A DNA stretch of 64,000 nt. Source: Providencia sp. PROV188 (lineage in GTDB: Bacteria > Pseudomonadota > Gammaproteobacteria > Enterobacterales > Enterobacteriaceae). A program made the translations under genes and the position numbers. The stretch spans positions 3,782,001 through 3,846,000 of the forward strand of contig NZ_CP097291.1 of NCBI RefSeq assembly GCF_027595165.1, written 5' to 3'. Below are positions 44,990-55,358 of the stretch, piece by piece (within the stretch, counting starts at the first letter, position 1; each line of letters opens with the position of its first letter). Below the pieces are notes generated by a model. The model did not search any database and had not been told where the DNA came from. It saw only the letters and a list, made by a program, of their open reading frames with translations.

Positions 44990-45811
44990 TTAAATCCCAT
45001 CCCCGCCTTCAAAACCATCAACGTTACCATTAAAGTTTTGATCCATCTCCAGCGATGGCTTATCGCTTGTTGGCTTACCGACAATACGCGCAGGAACTCC
45101 CGCCACTGTGGTATGAGGAGGAACTGGGTGCAGCACTACAGAGCCAGCGCCAATTTTTGCGCCGCGACCAATTTCAATATTGCCCAGAATTTTAGCGCCA
45201 GCGCCAATCATCACCCCTTCACGTACTTTAGGATGACGGTCGCCACAGGTTTTACCGGTACCGCCTAGCGTAACAGACTGAAGAATAGACACATCATTTT
45301 CGACAATCGCCGTCTCACCAATCACGATCCCCGTCGCGTGGTCGAGCATGATCCCACAGCCAATACGGGCAGCTGGATGGATATCGACCCCAAAAGAGAC
45401 CGAAATTTGGTTTTGCAGATAAACGGCCAACGCTTTACGCCCTTCACCCCATAGCCAATGCCCAATACGATAGGCTTGTAGGGCGTGAAAACCTTTCAAA
45501 TACAGCAGTGGCGTAGAATATTTATCAACCGCAGGGTCTCGTAAACGAACAGCAGAGAGATCCATCGCCGCAGAAAAAATCATCTGCTCGTCATTACGAT
45601 ATGCTTCTTCCACAATTTCGCGGACTTCCATTGCGGGCATAATCGGTGAGCTCAACTTGTTCGCCAACATATAGCTAAGCGCACTACCGAGGTTGTCATG
45701 CTTCAGTAATGTCGCGTTAAAAAAACTGGCAAGTAAAGGCTCACAGTCAGCAAGCGCCTTGGCTTCTTCCTTAATGTAACCCCAAATTCTATCCAGTTCT
45801 TCACGCGACAT
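44990..45811 (-). CDS. cysE: Serine O-acetyltransferase
   Basis: 273 residues, matching E. coli CysE in length and throughout ('DCEPLLASFFNATLLKH', 'RDPAVDKYSTPLLYLKGFH'). Left-handed beta-helix repeats start at 'FGVDIHPAARIGCGIMLDHA', and the catalytic His is in 'GDRHPKVREGVMIG'. It makes O-acetylserine from serine and acetyl-CoA, the first step of cysteine synthesis. It is the last gene of the minus-strand yibN-secB-gpsA-cysE operon, 23 bp after gpsA. Confidence 0.97.
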   Translation of the reverse strand: MSREELDRIWGYIKEEAKALADCEPLLASFFNATLLKHDNLGSALSYMLANKLSSPIMPAMEVREIVEEAYRNDEQMIFSAAMDLSAVRLRDPAVDKYSTPLLYLKGFHALQAYRIGHWLWGEGRKALAVYLQNQISVSFGVDIHPAARIGCGIMLDHATGIVIGETAIVENDVSILQSVTLGGTGKTCGDRHPKVREGVMIGAGAKILGNIEIGRGAKIGAGSVVLHPVPPHTTVAGVPARIVGKPTSDKPSLEMDQNFNGNVDGFEGGDGI

Positions 45812-45834
45812 AATGGCTCTCTTCTATATTATTA

Positions 45835-46863
45835 TTAGCTTGGTAACTTAGGCATGTCTGCAATTTCATCTTTAGTTGCACGCCCGAGTAATGCTTGGGA
45901 GGCTTCTAACACATTTTTATTGCAGTAGAGAATTTGATAAATCTGTTCCGTGATTGGCATTTCAACACCAGCACGCTCCGCAAGGGCTTTCACCTCTTTG
46001 GTATTACGATAGCCTTCAACCACTTGCCCAATCTCTTTTTCCGCCTCTTCCACACTGACACCATTGCCTAGCATCATGCCGAAACGGCGGTTACGAGATT
46101 GGTTGTCGGTGCAGGTTAACACTAGGTCGCCAAGTCCTGCCATACCCATAAATGTGGATGGATCAGCACCCAGTGATACACCTAAGCGGCTCATTTCGGC
46201 TAAGCCTCGTGTGATCAATGCCGTACGTGCGTTTGCGCCGAAGCCCATACCATCAGAGATCCCAGCGCCAATCGCGATAACGTTTTTCACTGCGCCACCA
46301 AGTTGCACACCAATCATGTCAGGGTTTTTATAGACGCGGAAACTTTTGCCACAATGGAATAATTTTTGTAAATCATCACCAAATTGGCTATCGGATGCAG
46401 CGACTGAAATAGCCGTAGGGAGACCGGCTGCAAGCTCTTTTGCAAAAGTGGGGCCAGAAAGTACCGCCAGAGGAATTTCGTTTCCTAATACCTCACGCGC
46501 TACATCTTGCAACAAACGCCCGGTATCTCTCTCTAGCCCTTTGGTTGCCCAAATAATGCGGGAGCCCGCTTTTAGATACGGTTTGATTTGCTTGAGCACA
46601 TCACCAAATACATGGCTAGGTACCACAATCAAGATATTCAGGCTCGCTTCAACGGCGCTTTTTAAGTCCGTTTCGAGAGATAAACTATCAGGGAAAGAAA
46701 CACCAGGTAAAAACGCTTGATTGCTACGTTCTTGGTTTAATTTACGGATGTGTGCTGGGTCATGCCCCCACAACACCACCTGATGACCATTACGTGCAAG
46801 AGTAATGGCTAAAGCGGTGCCGTACGAGCCGGCACCGATCACTGTCATTGAAGCAGTATTCAT
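45835..46863 (-). CDS. gpsA: Glycerol-3-phosphate dehydrogenase [NAD(P)+]
   Basis: 342 residues. '[20 protein letters not shown]' is the NAD-binding loop, with '[17 protein letters not shown]' and '[19 protein letters not shown]' as the catalytic and substrate region. It reduces dihydroxyacetone phosphate to sn-glycerol-3-phosphate for phospholipid synthesis. It lies 9 bp after secB in the same operon, as in E. coli. Confidence 0.97.
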   Translation of the reverse strand: MNTASMTVIGAGSYGTALAITLARNGHQVVLWGHDPAHIRKLNQERSNQAFLPGVSFPDSLSLETDLKSAVEASLNILIVVPSHVFGDVLKQIKPYLKAGSRIIWATKGLERDTGRLLQDVAREVLGNEIPLAVLSGPTFAKELAAGLPTAISVAASDSQFGDDLQKLFHCGKSFRVYKNPDMIGVQLGGAVKNVIAIGAGISDGMGFGANARTALITRGLAEMSRLGVSLGADPSTFMGMAGLGDLVLTCTDNQSRNRRFGMMLGNGVSVEEAEKEIGQVVEGYRNTKEVKALAERAGVEMPITEQIYQILYCNKNVLEASQALLGRATKDEIADMPKLPS

Positions 46864-46872
46864 TAAGCGACC

Positions 46873-47340
46873 TTATTGAACTTCAGGGTTCTGCGCTTGT
46901 TCACCTTGTTGCTGCTGTAAGTAATTCATGAACAGTGCATCAAAGTTAACTGGCGCTAAGTTCAATTGTGGGAAAGTACCACGACCCACCATGTTCGTGA
47001 TAGTTTCACGCGCATATGGGAACAGGATATTTGGGCAGTATGCACCTAAGCAATGTGCCATTTGAGTGCCTTCGATACCATCAATGGAGAACACACCCGC
47101 TTGCTGAACTTCACACAGAAATGCAGTTTCTTCGCCCAGAGTAGCGGTAGTTGTCACACGCAGAACAACCTCATATACGCCTTCAGCTAGCTGAGTTGAA
47201 GAAGTATCTAAATCTAATTTGATCTCTGGCTGCCACTCTTTTTGAAAGATTTGAGGTGCATTAGGTGCTTCAAATGAAACGTCTTTTGCGTAGATACGTT
47301 GAATTTGAAATACCATTTCTGAGTTGTTTTGTTCTGACAT
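46873..47340 (-). CDS. secB: Protein-export chaperone SecB
   Basis: 155 residues, the normal length. '[19 protein letters not shown]' and '[20 protein letters not shown]' are diagnostic. SecB tetramers keep preproteins unfolded and pass them to SecA. A 73-bp gap with a hairpin separates it from yibN; the grxC gene that lies between them in E. coli is absent. Confidence 0.97.
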   Translation of the reverse strand: MSEQNNSEMVFQIQRIYAKDVSFEAPNAPQIFQKEWQPEIKLDLDTSSTQLAEGVYEVVLRVTTTATLGEETAFLCEVQQAGVFSIDGIEGTQMAHCLGAYCPNILFPYARETITNMVGRGTFPQLNLAPVNFDALFMNYLQQQQGEQAQNPEVQ

Positions 47341-47387
47341 AATAATTACCTTACTTCCATATTAGAGTTTCGAGATATATTCAGTTG

Positions 47388-47409
47388 CCGGCACATTTTA
47401 CAGTGCCGG
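47388..47409 (-). other. Stem-loop between yibN and secB
   Basis: CCGGCAC / GTGCCGG, a 7-bp stem with an 8-nt loop, between the two genes where grxC would be in E. coli. There is no T-run on either side, so it is more likely an attenuating or mRNA-processing hairpin than a full terminator. Confidence 0.4.
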
Positions 47410-47413
47410 ATAA

Positions 47414-47851
47414 TTACTTCTTACCACGAGCCAGTGGTAGGTTTTCACCCGCCCAACCAGCGATCCCTTCTTTCAGGACAAAGACTTTTTCAAAGCCATG
47501 ATGAGCAAGCTGTTCAGCAGGTTTAGTTGCTTCCATTCCACTTGCAGAAACCATAATCACAGATTTCTGTTTATGTTTTTCCAGCTCACCCAAATTATTA
47601 TCTTTAATTTCAGATGGTGTTAAGTTAATAGAATCAATAATATGCCCTTTGCGGAACTCTTCGCGAGTACGTAAGTCCACAACAACTGCTTCTTCTTTAT
47701 TGATCATTGTAATCGCTTGAGTGCGCGCAATGACTTTAGTTTTAGAGAATAGGCTTCTGAAGGTCATCACGACCACGGCAACAAATAACACTATCCAAGT
47801 CAGACTAACAAACGTGTTACGACCGACAAATTGCATGATTTCTTGGATCAT
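47414..47851 (-). CDS. yibN: Rhodanese-domain membrane protein YibN
   Basis: 145 residues. One N-terminal transmembrane helix ('[15 protein letters not shown]') precedes a rhodanese domain ('[20 protein letters not shown]', '[18 protein letters not shown]'). The usual active-site cysteine appears to be absent: the loop reads [11 protein letters not shown] 47851 matches the E. coli start; a TTG at 47860 is the alternative. It is the first gene of the minus-strand operon with secB, gpsA and cysE. Confidence 0.9.
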   Translation of the reverse strand: MIQEIMQFVGRNTFVSLTWIVLFVAVVVMTFRSLFSKTKVIARTQAITMINKEEAVVVDLRTREEFRKGHIIDSINLTPSEIKDNNLGELEKHKQKSVIMVSASGMEATKPAEQLAHHGFEKVFVLKEGIAGWAGENLPLARGKK

Positions 47852-48266
47852 GGGGGGCAATTACTCCCGTTAGTTAAAAACGAATATCAAAGGGTTCAGA
47901 GTATACCTTTGTGCCGAGCTAATTACAGCCAGTTAGCGCAAACTAGAATGTCTTTTTTGCGAAAACACTCGCAGAGTTAACACCTTTTTACTGAAAAAAG
48001 AATTTTTTTCTCAAAGCTGTACGCAGGCATTTTAACATAAACATGCTCCGACTAGACTTTGACGCTAAATTAATTCCCATCTAAATAGAGTATATACAGT
48101 AAAATTCAGTGATAATACGCCTATGATTTGACTTAGTATCAAATGGTATAATAGCAATATTCTTAATTTTTAAGCGTTTTTATGACTATTTTTAAGAGAA
48201 CACTGGAAAGCACGACTTGCAGATGAAATAATCAGTTATTGCATTTAATTGAGGTGATCTATCACA
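47852..48266. other. Divergent intergenic region between yibN and envC
   Basis: 415 bp with no ORF of note. In E. coli the phosphoglycerate mutase gene gpmI lies between these neighbours; here nothing resembling it is left. The region should hold the promoters of both divergent operons, but none was assigned with confidence. Confidence 0.45.
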
Positions 48267-49559
48267 ATGGCCCATACATCCCATCGAATAAAGACGTTTT
48301 TTGTTCGTCAGGCAATGATCCCCGCCCTGCTTGGTTTGGGGTTATTCACTTTGGCGCCTTCTCACGTCGCGCTCGCGAATCAGATCACCGAAAATAAAGG
48401 TCAATTAAATGACCTGCTAAAAAGCATTGCTGAAAAAGAAAAAAGCGTTAAAGAACAGCAAACTAAAAAAAGTAATCTCCTTCAGCAACTTAAAGAGCAA
48501 GAACAAAGTATTTCAGCAGCAAGCCGTGATTTGCATCTAACACAAAACCAATTAAAACAGCTAGATAAAGAAATATCCGCCTTATCTAGCAATATCAGTC
48601 GGCTGCAAAAGAAAAAAAATGAGCAAGAAAAACTACTTGCTGAGCAGTTAGATGCTGCATTCCGACTTGGTAAACACCAAGGTTTATCACTACTCTTAAA
48701 GGGTGAAGAAGGTCAACGGGAAGAGCGAATTCTTGCGTATTATGGTTACCTCAACCAAGCTCGTGAAAAAAATATTCTTGATCTAGAAGAAACCACCAAA
48801 GAGCTGCACGAACAGAAACAATTAGAGCAAAAAAAGCAAGCTGAGCAGAAAACAACGCTCACACGCCAGCAGCAAGAAAAACAAAAGCTCGATAATGCGC
48901 AAGCTTCACGGCAAAAAACCTTAACCGTATTAGAAAGCTCATTAAAAGAAGATCAAAAAAATCTCGCGGTCTTAAAGCAGAACGAAGCCAGACTACGCGA
49001 CAAAATTGCTAAAGCAGAACGCGAAGCCAAAGCACGCGCTGAGCGTGAAGCTCGTGAAGCCGCGCGAATTCGTGCTCAAGTGGCTGAAAAGGAAAGAAAA
49101 GCCAAACAGAAAGGCGCCACGTATAAGCCATCTGAAAGTGAGCAATCACTTATGTCTCGAACAGGCGGTTTAGGTCGTCCTGCTGGTCAAGCTATCTGGC
49201 CGGTACGCGGTTCCACCCTACATAATTATGGGGATGTGATCTCCAGCGAATTACGTTGGAAAGGTATGGTGATCGCCGCAAATGAAGGCACCCAAGTTAA
49301 GGCTATTGCGGATGGTCGTGTACTACTCGCTGACTGGCTTCAAGGTTATGGTTTGGTTGTTGTCGTTGAGCATGGTAAAGGGGATATGAGCCTATATGGC
49401 TATAACCAAAGTGCGCTGGTAAATGTGGGACAAGAAGTCCGCGCAGGTCAGCCAATTGCGTTAGTGGGAAGTAGTGGCGGTCAAGAACGCCCTGCACTTT
49501 ACTTTGAAATTCGCCGACAAGGTAAAACCGTCAACCCTCGCCCATGGCTAGGAAGGTAG
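48267..49559 (+). CDS. envC: Murein hydrolase activator EnvC
   Basis: 430 residues. A signal peptide ends near ALA-NQ, then a long coiled coil (about 40-270, rich in K, E and Q) is followed by a charged Arg/Ala/Glu stretch and a C-terminal LytM (M23) domain. The domain lacks the full set of zinc ligands, as in E. coli EnvC ('ADGRVLLADWLQGYGLVVVV', 'GDMSLYGYNQSALVNVG'). It is recruited by FtsEX and activates AmiA and AmiB at the division septum. It is followed 60 bp later by yibQ. Confidence 0.95.
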   Translation: MAHTSHRIKTFFVRQAMIPALLGLGLFTLAPSHVALANQITENKGQLNDLLKSIAEKEKSVKEQQTKKSNLLQQLKEQEQSISAASRDLHLTQNQLKQLDKEISALSSNISRLQKKKNEQEKLLAEQLDAAFRLGKHQGLSLLLKGEEGQREERILAYYGYLNQAREKNILDLEETTKELHEQKQLEQKKQAEQKTTLTRQQQEKQKLDNAQASRQKTLTVLESSLKEDQKNLAVLKQNEARLRDKIAKAEREAKARAEREAREAARIRAQVAEKERKAKQKGATYKPSESEQSLMSRTGGLGRPAGQAIWPVRGSTLHNYGDVISSELRWKGMVIAANEGTQVKAIADGRVLLADWLQGYGLVVVVEHGKGDMSLYGYNQSALVNVGQEVRAGQPIALVGSSGGQERPALYFEIRRQGKTVNPRPWLGR

Positions 49560-49619
49560 CACAACCACCTTTCACATTACCTATAAAATGCTAGGCTATA
49601 AAAAGTTAGGAAAATAATT

Positions 49620-50702
49620 ATGTTAAGACACTCGCCGATGAAATTACTGATTAGCCTGCTCCTTATCATGGTCAGCTCTCAGGCGAGTGCCGCCAAACTC
49701 GCTATTGTCATCGATGATTTCGGTTACCGAGCCAAAGAAGATAATCAAATCCTAGCGTTACCGGCCGCCATCAGTATTGCTATTTTACCTAACTCACCTC
49801 ATGGTGCTGAAGTCGCGGCAACCGCCTATCAGCAAGGGCGGGATATTTTAATCCATATGCCCATGAAACCATTGAGTAAACAACCTCTCGAAAAAGACAC
49901 TTTGGCACCCTCGATGAGTGCTGAAGAGGTTGACCGCATCATCAAAAATGCCATTAGCCGAGTTCCTCACGCTAAAGGAATGAATAACCATATGGGTAGC
50001 GAGATGACCTCCAGCCTTTCTGGGATGCGCAATGTGATGCGCTCGCTGTCGCAATCGAACCTCTTTTTCTTGGATAGCGTCACGATTGGTAATACGCAAG
50101 CATTGAATGCTGCTAAAGAATTTGGCGTTCCCTCTACGAAGCGCAATATTTTTATTGATAATCACCAATCTGAAGAAGAAACCCGTACACAGTTGAATAA
50201 AGCCATTGCTTACGCGCGTAAACATGGCAGCGCGGTGGCTATTGGTCACCCGCATCCATCAACCGTGCGCGCCTTACAAAAATTTATTCCACTGGTTCCC
50301 TCTGATATTGAGCTTGTGCCTGTCAGTTCACTGGTCGGCTATCAGCCAGCAACTGGCGAACCACGTAAAACGCTCAGAATGCAACCTGAAGGTGTTAATC
50401 CAACTCTGCCAGTGACAAAGCCAGAGACAAAAATGCCATTCAAATCAGAGGCAAAACCTCATGAAGCGGCTAAAACAACGGTAGATTCTGATGATGCTAC
50501 ACCAACTCTTGCGGAGCCAGAACTGACCAACGATGCTGCGGAGCAACCTGAAAAATCAGTCAATCCCGCAGAGTTAGGTGTATGCGATATCGAACTCCCA
50601 TCAACCCGCCTACAAGGCATTGAGCTACTCATGTTTGTGGTCGAGGCCATTTATCAAGATAAAACCCTACAGCCCTTGATTGCAGAAAAGAAAATACCAT
50701 AA
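49620..50702 (+). CDS. yibQ: YibQ divergent polysaccharide deacetylase family protein
   Basis: 360 residues. A signal peptide (hydrophobic core 'LLISLLLIMVSS', cleavage near ASA) is followed by the divergent deacetylase domain: 'KLAIVIDDFGYRAKED', 'DILIHMPMKP' and 'MNNHMGSEMTS', with conserved Asp and His residues. After about residue 245 there is a low-complexity segment rich in P, E, T and K, then a Cys-containing tail. Function is unknown. It is in an operon with envC, as in E. coli, so a role in cell-envelope or division-related glycans is plausible. Confidence 0.85.
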   Translation: MLRHSPMKLLISLLLIMVSSQASAAKLAIVIDDFGYRAKEDNQILALPAAISIAILPNSPHGAEVAATAYQQGRDILIHMPMKPLSKQPLEKDTLAPSMSAEEVDRIIKNAISRVPHAKGMNNHMGSEMTSSLSGMRNVMRSLSQSNLFFLDSVTIGNTQALNAAKEFGVPSTKRNIFIDNHQSEEETRTQLNKAIAYARKHGSAVAIGHPHPSTVRALQKFIPLVPSDIELVPVSSLVGYQPATGEPRKTLRMQPEGVNPTLPVTKPETKMPFKSEAKPHEAAKTTVDSDDATPTLAEPELTNDAAEQPEKSVNPAELGVCDIELPSTRLQGIELLMFVVEAIYQDKTLQPLIAEKKIP

Positions 50703-50722
50703 CGGGTAAGACTAAACATAAA

Positions 50723-50760
50723 AAAGGGTTTAAAGGCCTTCGCCAATAAACCCTTTAAAC
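50723..50760. terminator. Bidirectional terminator between yibQ and tdh
   Basis: AAAGGGTTTA / TAAACCCTTT, a 10-bp stem enclosing an inner AAGGCCTT palindrome, between convergent genes, with A/T runs on both sides. Confidence 0.75.
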
Positions 50761-50778
50761 TCATAAGCTAATTCTGCA

Positions 50779-51804
50779 TTAATCCCAGTTTAAAATCACT
50801 TTTCCTGACTGCCCTGAGCACATCACATCAAAGCCTTTTTGGAAATCATCAATAGAAAACTCATGAGTTATGATTGGTGATAAATCGAGGCCTGATTGCA
50901 CGAGTGTCGCCATCTTATACCAAGTTTCAAACATTTCACGCCCATAAATTCCCTTGATAAACAGACCTTTAAATATAACTTGGCTCCAGTCTGTTGCCAT
51001 CGATGATGGAGGAATACCTAATAGCGCAATTCTGCCACCATGATTCATGGTATCTAGCATAGTTTGGAAAGCAGCGGGCGCCCCTGAAACTTCTAGCGCC
51101 ACATCAAAGCCTTCTTTCATGCCCAGTTCATTCATGACGTCTTTAAGATTTTCACGGCTCACATTCACCGCGCGGGAGACACCCATTTTTTTCGCTAATT
51201 CAAGGCGATAATCATTCACGTCAGTGATCACCACATGGCGAGCACCAACATGTCGGCAAACTGCTGCCGCCATAATACCAATAGGACCTGCGCCCGAAAC
51301 CAGCACATCTTCCCCCACTAAATCAAACGATAGTGCCGTATGTACCGCATTACCAAATGGGTCAAAAATTGCTGCAATTTCATCGGGAATATTGTCTGGA
51401 ATTTTAAAGGCGTTAAACGCTGGGATCACCAAATACTCAGCAAAACATCCTGGGCGATTTACACCGACGCCAATGGTATTACGGCATAAGTGGGTACGCC
51501 CACCTCGGCAATTACGGCAATGACCGCAGGTAATATGCCCTTCGCCAGAAACACGGTCACCAATTTTAAACCCTTTAACTTCCTGCCCAATCTCAACAAT
51601 TTCCCCTATATATTCATGACCCACCACCATCGGAACTGGAATCGTTTTTTGCGACCATTCATCCCAGTTGTAGATATGAACATCCGTACCGCAAATAGCG
51701 GTTTTACGGATTTTAATCATCACATCATTGTGTCCCAGTTCCGGTTTCGGAACATCTGTCATCCATATACCTGGTTCTGCTTTTAATTTGGACAGTGCTT
51801 TCAT
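50779..51804 (-). CDS. tdh: L-threonine 3-dehydrogenase
   Basis: 341 residues, a zinc-dependent medium-chain dehydrogenase. Catalytic-zinc Cys is in '[15 protein letters not shown]', and structural-zinc cysteines are in '[15 protein letters not shown]'. '[18 protein letters not shown]' binds NAD. It oxidises threonine to 2-amino-3-ketobutyrate, the substrate of Kbl encoded just upstream. It lies 88 bp after kbl in the same direction. Confidence 0.97.
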   Translation of the reverse strand: MKALSKLKAEPGIWMTDVPKPELGHNDVMIKIRKTAICGTDVHIYNWDEWSQKTIPVPMVVGHEYIGEIVEIGQEVKGFKIGDRVSGEGHITCGHCRNCRGGRTHLCRNTIGVGVNRPGCFAEYLVIPAFNAFKIPDNIPDEIAAIFDPFGNAVHTALSFDLVGEDVLVSGAGPIGIMAAAVCRHVGARHVVITDVNDYRLELAKKMGVSRAVNVSRENLKDVMNELGMKEGFDVALEVSGAPAAFQTMLDTMNHGGRIALLGIPPSSMATDWSQVIFKGLFIKGIYGREMFETWYKMATLVQSGLDLSPIITHEFSIDDFQKGFDVMCSGQSGKVILNWD

Positions 51805-51892
51805 AGGCGACCTTTTATTTATGATTACATTAATTTAATGACCACTTTAATTTCACAACTGCATTAATTTCATAAGAAAATCAAATTTATAA

Positions 51893-53086
51893 CTAAATTA
51901 GTTGAAGCTTTTTGCCAATACGGGTGAATGCATCAACAGCGTGTAAAATATCCTCTTCGCTGTGTGCAGCAGACATTTGCGTGCGAATTCGCGCTTGTCC
52001 TTGCGGAACTACCGGATAGAAAAATCCAGTGACATAAATACCTTCTTTTAATAGTTCTGAGGCAAATTGCTGAGCAATTTTGGCATCACCCAACATCACA
52101 GGAATGATGGCATGATCGGCGCCTGCTAATGTAAATCCTGCAGCCGTCATTTTTTCTCTAAATAACACCGCATTACGCCACAATTTCTCACGGCGCTCTT
52201 GCCCTTCGGTCATCATATCGATCACCTTAATGGACGCAGCAACAATAGCGGGTGCCAAAGAGTTAGAGAATAAATACGGACGAGAGCGTTGACGTAACCA
52301 CTCGACAACCTCTTTTTTGGCGGCAGTATAACCACCCGATGCACCACCTAATGCTTTTCCGAGTGTGCCAGTAATAATGTCTACTCGCCCCATCACTTTA
52401 CAATACTCGTGGCTACCACGACCGTTTTCACCAACAAAACCAACAGCATGAGAGTCATCTACCATGACCAATGCGTTATATTCATCTGCAAGGTCACAGA
52501 CAGTTTTCAAGTCAGCAATCACACCATCCATCGAGAAAACACCGTCAGTCGCAATCAGAATATGACGCGCACCCGCAGCTTTCGCTTCTTCAAGGCGCTG
52601 TTTTAATTCCGTCATATTGTTATTGCTGTAGCGATAGCGCTGGGCTTTACACAGGCGAACACCGTCAATAATGGATGCGTGGTTTAGTGCATCAGAAATA
52701 ATGGCGTCTTCTGGCCCCAGTAGCGTTTCGAAAAGCCCGCCATTGGCATCAAAACAAGAGGAATAGAGAATCGCATCTTCCATTCCAAGGAAATCCGCGA
52801 TTTTCTTTTCAAGAACTTTATGGCTGTCTTGGGTACCGCAAATAAAGCGAACCGATGCCATACCAAAGCCATGGCTATCCATACCTTGTTTTGCCGCTTC
52901 AATCAGCGCGGGATGATTGGCTAAGCCTAAATAGTTATTTGCACAGAAGTTAATAACGCGCTGTCCACCCTGGATTTCAATATCCGCGTCTTGAGAGGTC
53001 GTAATAATGCGTTCATGTTTAAACAAGCCTTCAGCTTCTATTTGCACCAATTGTTGTTTAATCTGCTGGTAAAATTGTTCTGACAT
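51893..53086 (-). CDS. kbl: 2-amino-3-ketobutyrate CoA ligase (glycine C-acetyltransferase)
   Basis: 397 residues, an alpha-oxoamine synthase. '[14 protein letters not shown]' and '[19 protein letters not shown]' bind substrate, and '[17 protein letters not shown]' carries the PLP lysine. It cleaves 2-amino-3-ketobutyrate with CoA to glycine and acetyl-CoA, completing threonine catabolism with Tdh. It is the first gene of the kbl-tdh operon and divergent from hldD. Confidence 0.97.
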   Translation of the reverse strand: MSEQFYQQIKQQLVQIEAEGLFKHERIITTSQDADIEIQGGQRVINFCANNYLGLANHPALIEAAKQGMDSHGFGMASVRFICGTQDSHKVLEKKIADFLGMEDAILYSSCFDANGGLFETLLGPEDAIISDALNHASIIDGVRLCKAQRYRYSNNNMTELKQRLEEAKAAGARHILIATDGVFSMDGVIADLKTVCDLADEYNALVMVDDSHAVGFVGENGRGSHEYCKVMGRVDIITGTLGKALGGASGGYTAAKKEVVEWLRQRSRPYLFSNSLAPAIVAASIKVIDMMTEGQERREKLWRNAVLFREKMTAAGFTLAGADHAIIPVMLGDAKIAQQFASELLKEGIYVTGFFYPVVPQGQARIRTQMSAAHSEEDILHAVDAFTRIGKKLQLI

Positions 53087-53318
53087 GATTTGTTCCTGTA
53101 AAGAAGTTGTTTACAGAGTTTAATAATAGTCACTAGAACTAGCGATATCTGGTGAGCAAATAAGTTAAGTTTGTAGGCAAGATCACGATAATGCCCTTTA
53201 AAGAGGTATGACAACTAGGACAATTATCTGGTCGATATACTGTTGTCTGCACAAAGAGGTGTTATTATAGACCCCAATTTTGTATCTATTTATTCTTAAC
53301 CCACTTGAGGTATTCACG

Positions 53319-54257
53319 ATGATCGTAGTCACTGGCGGAGCTGGTTTTATTGGCAGCAATATTATTAAAGCCCTGAATGAAATGGGTCGCACCGATATTC
53401 TGGTGGTGGATAACCTGAAAGATGGTACTAAGTTTGCCAACCTTGTTGACCTCGATATCGCCGATTACATGGATAAAGAAGACTTTATCGTGAGCGTTAT
53501 TGCGGGTGATGATTTTGGCGATATTGACGCTGTTTTCCATGAAGGTGCTTGCTCATCCACCACTGAGTGGGATGGTAAGTATATGATGGATAATAACTAT
53601 CAATTTTCTAAAGAACTGCTGCATTACTGTTTAGAACGTGAAATTCCTTTCCTGTATGCCTCTTCCGCAGCGACATACGGCGGACGTAGCGATAATTTCA
53701 TCGAAGAACGTGAATTTGAAAAACCACTGAACGTATACGGCTACTCTAAATTCCAATTCGACCAATATGTCCGCAGCATCATGCCTGAAGCTCAGTCTCA
53801 AGTGTGTGGCTTCCGCTATTTCAACGTTTATGGACCAAATGAAAACCATAAAGGCAGCATGGCGAGCGTGGCTTACCACTTAAACAAACAAATTAATGAA
53901 GGGCAAACCCCGAAACTGTTTGAAGGAAGCGACACTTTCCGCCGTGATTTCATCTACGTTGGCGATGTGGCAGCGGTGAATTTATGGTTCTGGGAAAATA
54001 ATGTTTCTGGCATTTTCAACTGTGGTACAGGTCGCGCGGAATCATTCCAAGCCGTTGCCGATGCCGTCACTGAATTCCATAAAGATAAAAATGTGTCTAT
54101 CGAATACATTGAATTCCCTGAGAAATTAAAAGGTCGCTACCAAAGCTTCACTCAGGCGGATCTGACTAAATTACGTGCCGCAGGTTACACCGCACCGTTT
54201 AAAACCGTTGCTGAAGGCGTAACCGAATATATGCAATGGCTGAATAAAGACGCGTAA
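53319..54257 (+). CDS. hldD: ADP-L-glycero-D-manno-heptose 6-epimerase
   Basis: 312 residues. '[19 protein letters not shown]' starts the SDR domain, with catalytic 'YGYSKFQFD' and '[15 protein letters not shown]'. It makes the ADP-L,D-heptose used by WaaC and WaaF in the next genes. ATG 53319 follows GAGG with 8 bases of spacing and matches the conserved N-terminus; the longer frame from 53280 does not. The order hldD-waaF-waaC is as in E. coli. Confidence 0.97.
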   Translation: MIVVTGGAGFIGSNIIKALNEMGRTDILVVDNLKDGTKFANLVDLDIADYMDKEDFIVSVIAGDDFGDIDAVFHEGACSSTTEWDGKYMMDNNYQFSKELLHYCLEREIPFLYASSAATYGGRSDNFIEEREFEKPLNVYGYSKFQFDQYVRSIMPEAQSQVCGFRYFNVYGPNENHKGSMASVAYHLNKQINEGQTPKLFEGSDTFRRDFIYVGDVAAVNLWFWENNVSGIFNCGTGRAESFQAVADAVTEFHKDKNVSIEYIEFPEKLKGRYQSFTQADLTKLRAAGYTAPFKTVAEGVTEYMQWLNKDA

Positions 54258-54266
54258 TCGTCTTTT

Positions 54267-54311
54267 ATGAAAACAGTGCCTATGAAAACAGTACCTATGA
54301 AAATTGAGCCT
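54267..54311 (+). repeat. 15-base tandem repeat at the waaF start
   Basis: Three in-frame units of ATGAAA-N6-CCT (encoding MKTVP, MKTVP, MKIEP), followed by the conserved ATGAAA start. Each unit supplies a possible start codon. No strong ribosome site is visible for any of them. Confidence 0.85.
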
Positions 54312-55358
54312 ATGAAAATATTAGTAATTGGCCCCTCATGGGTAGGGGATATGATGATGTCTCAGAGCCTTTATCGTACGATCAAGGCGCTGCATCCTCA
54401 TGCTCAGATAGATGTGATGGCACCGGATTGGTGCCGTCCGTTATTGGCGAAAATGCCCGAAGTGTCTGAAGCGATTTCCATGCCATTAGGCCATGGAAAG
54501 CTCGAAATTGGCGAACGTCGTCAATTAGGCATCAATTTGCGGAAAAATGGGTACGATCAGGCGATTGTTTTACCTAATTCCTTGAAATCTGCTCTGGTGC
54601 CGTTCTTTGCTAAAATCGCCAAAAGAACGGGGTGGCGTGGTGAAATGCGTTATGGGCTGCTCAATGATTTACGCCCATTAGATAAACAAGCATTTCCGCT
54701 GATGGTGCAACGCTACGTAGCATTGGCGTATGACAAGCAGCTCATCAAATCTGCCAATGATATTCCCGCCCCAATTCTATGGCCTAGGTTAGTCACTGAT
54801 AAACAACAAGTTAGTGATACTATTAGTCAATTTAATATTGATTTTTCTCGCCCAATTATTGGTTTCTGCCCAGGCGCTGAATTTGGTCCTGCAAAACGTT
54901 GGCCACACTATCACTATGCAGCGTTAGCTCAAAAACTAATCAGCGAGCAAGGCTACCAAGTCCTGTTATTTGGCTCTCAAAAAGACCATGAAGCAGGCGA
55001 AGAAATCCGCCAAAGTTTGACTGACGACGCTCGTCATTACTGCCTCAATTTCGCAGGAAAAACGTCGTTAGAACAAGCCGTTAATCTTATTGACGCTTGC
55101 CAAGCCGTAGTGAGTAATGATTCTGGCTTAATGCATGTGGCTGCAGCTCTCGATAAGCCGTTAGTCGCACTATATGGCCCAAGCAGCCCTGACTTTACCC
55201 CACCACTGTCCGATAAAGCGGAAGTGATCCGGCTGATAACGGGTTACCACAAAGTACGTAAAGGTGACGGCGAAAGTGGCTATCACCAGAGCTTAATTGA
55301 TATTCAACCGCAAATGGTACTGGATGCCCTCACGCGTTTAAATATAGGTATTAAATAA
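54267..55358 (+). CDS. waaF: ADP-heptose:LPS heptosyltransferase II
   Basis: Up to 363 residues. 'MKILVIGPSWVGDMMMSQSL' is the normal WaaF N-terminus, followed by 'CPGAEFGPAKRWPHYHYA' and 'VSNDSGLMHVAAALDKPLVALYG' of GT9. It adds the second heptose to the LPS inner core. The frame carries 15 extra codons upstream of the conserved start (54312), made of three near-identical 15-base units each opening with ATG, so the real start is uncertain among 54267, 54282, 54297 and 54312. It overlaps waaC by one base. Confidence 0.95.
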   Translation: MKTVPMKTVPMKIEPMKILVIGPSWVGDMMMSQSLYRTIKALHPHAQIDVMAPDWCRPLLAKMPEVSEAISMPLGHGKLEIGERRQLGINLRKNGYDQAIVLPNSLKSALVPFFAKIAKRTGWRGEMRYGLLNDLRPLDKQAFPLMVQRYVALAYDKQLIKSANDIPAPILWPRLVTDKQQVSDTISQFNIDFSRPIIGFCPGAEFGPAKRWPHYHYAALAQKLISEQGYQVLLFGSQKDHEAGEEIRQSLTDDARHYCLNFAGKTSLEQAVNLIDACQAVVSNDSGLMHVAAALDKPLVALYGPSSPDFTPPLSDKAEVIRLITGYHKVRKGDGESGYHQSLIDIQPQMVLDALTRLNIGIK

